Assembly: GCA_021808185.1 (NCBI GenBank)
Contig: JAKBCB010000020.1
Coordinates: 1 to 17,838, forward strand
Origin: Pseudomonadota bacterium
Lineage (GTDB): Bacteria > Pseudomonadota > Alphaproteobacteria > Acetobacterales > Acetobacteraceae
Direction: 5' to 3'
DNA length: 17,838 nucleotides
The position numbers were made by a program, and so were the translations under genes. A model generated the notes under the pieces. That model was not told the origin of the DNA. It saw nothing but the letters and a program-made list of their open reading frames with translations, and did no database searches. Shown in pieces: positions 13,830 to 17,838 of the stretch (its first letter is position 1; each line of letters opens with the position of its first letter).

Positions 13830-14684
13830 CTACACCCAGAACGCGATGCGGCCACGCACGCGGCAGAACAGCAGCCACGTCGCCGCGCACAGGGCGATGG
13901 AATACAGCCCCGCCGAGAGGTAGGTGCTCGCCCCCGGCACCTGCCCCAGCATCGGCGCGCGCACCATCTCCAGGATGGAATAGAACGGGTTGAGCGGGAG
14001 CAGCCAGCGCATGTCGGCGTGGATCAGATCCGGCTTCCAGATCACCGGTGTCACAAAAAACATCATCTGCAAAAGACTGCCGACGATCGGCGGAATGTCG
14101 CGAAAGCGGGCACAGAGGGCACCAAGCAACACCGACAGCGCCAGCGAGTCGATGAGCCAGAGCGCGAAGCCGGGCAGCGCCAGCAGGCCGGTGAAGCCGG
14201 GCCACGACTTGAACACCGCCAGCACCACCACGACGACCACCAGATTGTGCAGCAGCACCCAGACATTGCGCAGCACGATACGGGCGGCATATAGCGTGAA
14301 CGGCATGCGCACGGAGCGGATCATGCCTTCGGCCGCCGTGTAGCCGACCGAGGCATCGCTCACCAGCGAGCCGAGGAATCCCCACAGCACCAGCGACAGC
14401 GACAGGAAGGGCAGGTACTCGGCCAGGTTCATGTGGAACAGGCCGGCATAGATGCCGCCCATCGCGGCCACCATGATCGCGGTGGACAGGGTGAGCCAGA
14501 ACGGCCCGAGCAGCGAGCCGCGATAGCGCAGCTTGATATCGAGCCAGCCCAGCGTCCAACACAGGCGCCAGAGCGACGTCGCCTCGCGCAGGTCGCTCCA
14601 CGCCTCACCCCACGGGGTTGGCGGCGGCTGCGTCAGGTCACGGGCGGCCGGCTGGCGCGCGGCGGTCTGTAAAGCGGCACTCAT
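13830..14684 (-). CDS. ABC-2 type exporter permease, polysaccharide/polyol-phosphate export (KpsM/Wzm/TagG-like)
   Basis: 284 aa with about six membrane helices. The N-terminal LDIKLRYRGSLLGPFWLTLS is the usual interfacial signature of ABC-2 polysaccharide permeases. LCARFRDIPPIVGSLLQMMFFVTPVIW and LLPLNPFYSILEMVRAPMLG are further family hallmarks. It would form the inner-membrane channel for the adjacent ATPase. First gene of the pair; no Shine-Dalgarno is visible before ATG 14684. The 76 nt separating it from the upstream lipoprotein stop are GC-rich without a clear promoter. Confidence 0.92.
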   Translation of the reverse strand: MSAALQTAARQPAARDLTQPPPTPWGEAWSDLREATSLWRLCWTLGWLDIKLRYRGSLLGPFWLTLSTAIMVAAMGGIYAGLFHMNLAEYLPFLSLSLVLWGFLGSLVSDASVGYTAAEGMIRSVRMPFTLYAARIVLRNVWVLLHNLVVVVVVLAVFKSWPGFTGLLALPGFALWLIDSLALSVLLGALCARFRDIPPIVGSLLQMMFFVTPVIWKPDLIHADMRWLLPLNPFYSILEMVRAPMLGQVPGASTYLSAGLYSIALCAATWLLFCRVRGRIAFWV

Positions 14685-14760
14685 TGCAGCGCGGGCGATA
14701 CAGGATCAGGCAGGCCGCCGCAACCGCCGCGCGCGCGGGGGGTGGCCGCCCGCCGCGCCG

Positions 14761-15360
14761 TCATGTCCCTGGCGAGGGCTGGTAGACCGCCGCCGGCGGC
14801 TGATAGGTTCCAGGCGGCGGCTGATAGGCGGCGGGGGGCGGCGGGTATGCGCCGGGCGACGGCGGCGCCCCGCGCGCGAGGCGTGTGCGGGCGCCCCGCG
14901 TGATGATGACGCGCTCGCCGACCTGGAAACGCTCCTCGTTGGTTTGCACCACCGAAATGGTCTGGCCGCTGTCGTCGCGGATGATGAACTCGACGGCCTG
15001 GCCCTGGCTCAGCCCGCCCTCCACCGCGCTGCCCACCACGCCGCCGACGATGGCGCCGCCGATGGCGCCGAGGATGTTGCCGCGCACGTCGTTGTTGCCG
15101 ATGAAGCTGCCGGCGACGCCGCCGGCCGCGGCACCGCCGATGGCGCCGAGGCCGGTGCCCCCGCCCTCCACCGCGACCGGACGCATGGAGACGATGGTGC
15201 CGAAGCTCACGCTCGCGGTGCGGCCGATGTCCTGGCCACTATAGGTGGTGTTGGTGTTCTGGGGCGCGCAGGCGGCGACCCCGAGCAATGTCGCCAACAC
15301 GGTGGCCACAAGGGCGGCCCTGGCGGCGGCGGGGCGGTCGGCGCGATCAAAACGGCGCAT
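14761..15360 (-). CDS. Glycine-zipper outer-membrane lipoprotein (SlyB/17-kDa antigen-like)
   Basis: 199 aa. A signal peptide with a basic N-end ends in VAAC, with Cys31 as the likely lipidated residue. A glycine-zipper region (about 69-110; GLGAIGGAAAGGVAGSFIG, then GAIGGAIVGGVVG) follows. It is then joined to a small beta domain (AVEFIIRDDSGQTISVVQ, RFQVGERVIITRG) as in SlyB and rickettsial 17-kDa antigens. The last 28 residues are a Tyr/Pro-rich repeat (YQPP units). The family contributes to outer-membrane integrity and stress tolerance. ATG 15360 has GGGAGAGG upstream at proper spacing; ATG 15444 in frame gives no signal peptide at the start. It diverges from the lytic transglycosylase gene. 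Confidence 0.85.
   Translation of the reverse strand: MRRFDRADRPAAARAALVATVLATLLGVAACAPQNTNTTYSGQDIGRTASVSFGTIVSMRPVAVEGGGTGLGAIGGAAAGGVAGSFIGNNDVRGNILGAIGGAIVGGVVGSAVEGGLSQGQAVEFIIRDDSGQTISVVQTNEERFQVGERVIITRGARTRLARGAPPSPGAYPPPPAAYQPPPGTYQPPAAVYQPSPGT
14764..14847 (-). repeat. Tyr-Gln-Pro-Pro repeat tail in the glycine-zipper lipoprotein
   Basis: Imperfect repeats of a seven-residue Y-x-P-P unit form the last 28 residues. At DNA level GGCGGCTGATAGG (plus-strand reading) occurs twice, at 14795-14807 and 14816-14828. Such tails are prone to length change between strains. Confidence 0.7.
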
Positions 15361-15375
15361 GGTGTCCTCTCCCGG

Positions 15376-15400
15376 CGACCGGGCGGCTGCCGCCCGGTCG
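15376..15400. promoter_or_regulatory. Perfect 11-bp palindrome in the lipoprotein leader
   Basis: CGACCGGGCGG (15376-15386) and CCGCCCGGTCG (15390-15400) flank CTG. It is 15 nt upstream of the glycine-zipper lipoprotein ATG and leaves its Shine-Dalgarno (15366-15373) free. A TATGCT at 15420-15415 on the minus strand could be the -10, which would place the hairpin at the very 5' end of the message. The rest of the 299-nt divergent gap to the lytic transglycosylase (15361-15659) shows only a weak TTGCAA (15530-15535) and no further gene. Confidence 0.45.
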
Positions 15401-15659
15401 TTCAATACGCTGGGAGCATAGCAGGCCGCCGGGCGCCGCCGCATCGGGCGATATCCTCATTGCGGCGTTTTCATGGATGCACGGATGTCCCGGGGCAGCC
15501 CACGGTGTCGCGCCGATGGCGCGATCATATTGCAAACAACTGCGATTTGCCTTAGTGGCTTACGCGACATTGCTGAGCATCCCGCTCAACGACGGCTGGC
15601 AACCCGTCTTGTTGCGTGGCTGGGGCGCTGCCCTGGCGCGAACCGAGGTCTGTGCCCGA

Positions 15660-16802
15660 ATGACAAGCGCGCCATCTTCCGGCCAAGCCGCCCGCCTGTT
15701 CCGGCTCGGCGCGTGTCTGGCGACGCTGGTGGCGATGGCCGGATGCGCGCACCGGCAGACGGCGCAGGTCAGCGCGCCCCAGGAAGCCGCCCAATACGCG
15801 GCGCACGCGCGCGCGAACTACACCCCGCCCGGCCCGCCGGAAGACCCGTGGGGCCCGTACATCACCGAGGCCGCCGCCCGCTTCGACGTACCGGACCGCT
15901 GGATCCGCGAGGTCATGCGCCAGGAATCCGGCGGCAATCTGTACGAGAACGGCGAACTCATCACCTCCGGCGCCGGCGCCATGGGGCTGATGCAGGTGAT
16001 GCCGGCCACATATGACGGCCTGCGGCAACGCTATTCGCTCGGTGATGACCCGTTCGACCCGCACGACAACATCCTGGCGGGCGCGGCCTATATTCGGGAA
16101 ATGTATGACATTTATGGCGCGCCTGGTTTTCTCGCGGCGTACAATGCCGGCCCCAAGCGCCTGGACGACTACCTGACGCACAACCGGCCGCTGCCGGACG
16201 AGACGCGGCACTACGTCTCGCGCATCGGGCCGTATATCGCCGGCGTGTATCCGGAGCATCAGTCGCAGGCGCAGCAATACGCCATGAACCAGATCCCGAT
16301 CGATATCCCCGCCGGCCCGCGCTATCCGCACGCTCGTGGCGGCGCGCCGGTGGCGCTCGTCCGCGCCCGCCCAGGCCGCACCGAGCCGCAGCGCGGGGAG
16401 ATCGAGGTGGCCGAGTTGCCGTCCCCGCCGCGCGTGGTGCCGCCGCCGCCGGTGTCGGACCCGGCCCCGAAGCCCGCCCACGGCTTCCAGATCATCCCGA
16501 AGGCGATGGCTGATACGATCCCGGTGCATGCTACGGGCGCCACCAGCGGCAGCTGGGCGATCCAGGTCGGCGCCTTCGGCGACCAGAACCAGGCCCGCGC
16601 GGCCGCCGAGGCGGCGAAGGGCCAGGTGAAGATCGTCCTTGCCAGCGCGCGACCAATGATCGGCACCGTGCATCACGCCAAGGGCACGCTGTACCGCGCG
16701 CGCCTCACCGGCCTGTCGCGTGACGCCGCGATCCAGGCCTGCGAGAAGCTGTCGCAGCACCACGCCAACTGCATGGTGGTCTCGCCGGAGGCGCAGTCGT
16801 AG
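15660..16802 (+). CDS. Lipoprotein lytic transglycosylase with SPOR domain
   Basis: 380 aa. The lipoprotein signal peptide ends in VAMAGC (Cys29). The SLT-type transglycosylase domain (about 62-190) has catalytic Glu89 in VMRQESGG, then GAMGLMQVMP, NILAGAAYIREM and FLAAYNAGP, all hallmarks of family 1 lytic transglycosylases. A Pro-rich linker leads to a C-terminal SPOR domain (about 297-380; GSWAIQVGAFGDQNQARAAAE) that binds denuded septal glycan. The protein would cleave peptidoglycan at division sites from the membrane. ATG 15660 is chosen because it places the signal peptide at the N-terminus; ATG 15516 in frame would add 48 residues. The stop is 7 nt from the stop of the convergent M24-type gene. 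Confidence 0.9.
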   Translation: MTSAPSSGQAARLFRLGACLATLVAMAGCAHRQTAQVSAPQEAAQYAAHARANYTPPGPPEDPWGPYITEAAARFDVPDRWIREVMRQESGGNLYENGELITSGAGAMGLMQVMPATYDGLRQRYSLGDDPFDPHDNILAGAAYIREMYDIYGAPGFLAAYNAGPKRLDDYLTHNRPLPDETRHYVSRIGPYIAGVYPEHQSQAQQYAMNQIPIDIPAGPRYPHARGGAPVALVRARPGRTEPQRGEIEVAELPSPPRVVPPPPVSDPAPKPAHGFQIIPKAMADTIPVHATGATSGSWAIQVGAFGDQNQARAAAEAAKGQVKIVLASARPMIGTVHHAKGTLYRARLTGLSRDAAIQACEKLSQHHANCMVVSPEAQS

Positions 16803-16809
16803 GACCGCG

Positions 16810-17838
16810 CTACCGACGCACGAGGTCGATCGGGGCGCGGGAAATGGTCTCGGACCCGCTCTCTGTCACCAACGAGGTCCGGCCGAGCGTCATCGCCAGC
16901 CCGTTCGCGGCGTCGAAGACGATGATGTGGATGAAGAACACCATTCCCGGCTTCGCCTCGACCGCCTGCCCGGCATAGAGCATCGGCCAGTCCATCCAGT
17001 TCGGGGCGTAGGTCGTCCCCAGCGAGTAGCCGCAGGCGTTCAGCCGCGCCTCGCGCAGCCCATGCGCGTCCAGCACCCGCGCGTGCGCCAGGAACACGTC
17101 CTGCAACGGCGCCCCCGGCCGCAACGCCGCCTCGGCCGCGTGCAGGGATTCCGCGCAGGCCGTGTGCATTGCCACCAGCCGAGGATCGGCGTGGCCTATC
17201 ACGAAGGTGCGCATCAGGCAGGCGTGGTAGTGGCGATAGGCTGCCGCGAATTCCAGCGTGAGCTGGTCGTCCGCGTCCAGATGCCGCCGCCCGGTGAAAT
17301 AGCGGCACATCTGCGCCCCGGCGCCGGAGCCGATGATGTATTCGTTCGCCGGATCGTCGCCGCCGCCCCGGAACACCTCGGCCTGCATATCGGCCAGGAT
17401 GTCGCCCTCGAACGCCCCCGGCGCCGCGCGCGCCTCGGCCGCCGCCAGCGCCGCGTCCACCAGTTCGCCGGCGCGGCGCACATAGGCGATCTCGGCCGGG
17501 CTTTTCACCAGCCGCAGCGCGGAGACCAGATCGGACGCATCCGCCGTGGCGGCAAACCCATCCAGCGCCGCCGCGAGACGCTGGCCGTTGCGCGCGGTCA
17601 GGCCATAAGCCTCCCATTCCACGCCGAGCGTGCCGCCGCCCACGCCCAGGCCCGCGAGCATCGCGCGCAGTTCCATCGCCGGCGCCGCATCCGCGCCGTC
17701 CACCCAGATGCGCACGTCATCGACGATGGAGGTGAAGCGCGCCTGCAACCGGTCCGGCGCGCGCGTCAGCAGCGAGAGGCGCCCGTCGTCGGTCAGCACG
17801 AGGCACTGGAAATACACGTAGCCGAAGGTGTCATAGCC
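16810..17838 (-). CDS. M24-fold hydrolase lacking metal ligands (creatinase/ectoine-hydrolase-like); 5' end beyond window
   Basis: The frame stays open to the right edge (GYDTFGYVYFQCLVL is read at the cut), so the start is outside; about 342 codons are present. The layout is the two-domain creatinase/prolidase fold: an N-terminal domain, then SALRLVKSPAEIAYVRRAGEL, then the pita-bread domain. Every usual M24 metal ligand is changed: LEFAAAYRHYHACLMRT replaces the two Asp, GYSLGTTYAPNW lacks the GHG His, FFIHIIV lacks the first Glu, and the last Glu before LVTESG is missing. This matches metal-free members such as creatinase and ectoine hydrolase (DoeA), whose GYSxGxxYxPxW and HCxLSRT motifs look similar. 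The substrate is probably a small amide or imide, not a proline peptide; which one cannot be told. Confidence 0.8.
   Translation of the reverse strand, partial: GYDTFGYVYFQCLVLTDDGRLSLLTRAPDRLQARFTSIVDDVRIWVDGADAAPAMELRAMLAGLGVGGGTLGVEWEAYGLTARNGQRLAAALDGFAATADASDLVSALRLVKSPAEIAYVRRAGELVDAALAAAEARAAPGAFEGDILADMQAEVFRGGGDDPANEYIIGSGAGAQMCRYFTGRRHLDADDQLTLEFAAAYRHYHACLMRTFVIGHADPRLVAMHTACAESLHAAEAALRPGAPLQDVFLAHARVLDAHGLREARLNACGYSLGTTYAPNWMDWPMLYAGQAVEAKPGMVFFIHIIVFDAANGLAMTLGRTSLVTESGSETISRAPIDLVRR

Noticed and set aside
13699..14601. Plus-strand frames over the ABC exporter genes.
   Set aside because: The minus strand has Walker motifs and permease helices; the plus frames are shadows.
1..17838. 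CRISPR arrays, insertion sequences, prophage or attachment sites.
   Set aside because: I saw no spaced direct repeats, transposase or integrase sequence, and no duplicated tRNA end near tRNA-Trp.

Overview
This is a very GC-rich chromosomal window from an alphaproteobacterium. Gene content and protein style (RibA with an N-terminal RibB-like domain, alphaproteobacterial PhaR, pqiABC, tRNA-Trp/secE/nusG) suggest Rhodospirillales and most likely Acetobacteraceae. That placement is inference from family resemblance; there is no 16S or other marker in the window. Nothing looks like a phage, insertion sequence or CRISPR array. Most of the content is housekeeping or cell-envelope genes on both strands.

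Layout from left to right. (1) 1-2433, all minus strand: the start of atpH (runs off the left edge), a small YkuD-type L,D-transpeptidase, and ribA with a degenerate RibB-like N-terminal domain. (2) 2680-3402, plus: an OmpR-type response regulator with no kinase beside it. (3) 3435-7040, a polyhydroxyalkanoate (PHA) locus: phaR (minus) diverges from a small PhaE-like coiled-coil protein, a short class III-like PHA synthase with a GYCMGG lipase-like box, and phaA. The PhaE-like and PhaC-like frames overlap by about 170 nt. Two palindromic operator candidates sit in the two control regions. phaB is absent. (4) 7126-7578: a SufE-family protein. (5) 7598-11920, minus: a tightly packed pqiA-pqiB-pqiC-hisN-like run for an MCE lipid-transport system plus an inositol-monophosphatase-family enzyme. 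(6) 12113-13016, plus: tRNA-Trp, secE, nusG, without the rplK/rplA genes that usually follow. (7) 13073-14684, minus: a two-gene ABC exporter of the polysaccharide export type. (8) 14761-15360, minus: a glycine-zipper lipoprotein with a tyrosine/proline repeat tail. (9) 15660-16802, plus: a lipoprotein lytic transglycosylase with a SPOR domain. (10) 16810 to the right edge, minus: an M24 'pita-bread' hydrolase in which all five usual metal ligands are replaced.

How the parts work together. phaA makes acetoacetyl-CoA, the PhaE-like/PhaC pair would polymerise hydroxyacyl-CoA, and PhaR would tie expression to granule state. PqiABC bridges inner and outer membranes. The ABC exporter, the lytic transglycosylase, the glycine-zipper lipoprotein and the L,D-transpeptidase add an envelope theme. 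The most unusual items are the dual-coded phaE/phaC junction, the candidate PhaR operators, the metal-ligand-less M24 protein, and the synteny break after nusG. I did not find an obviously new multi-gene system.
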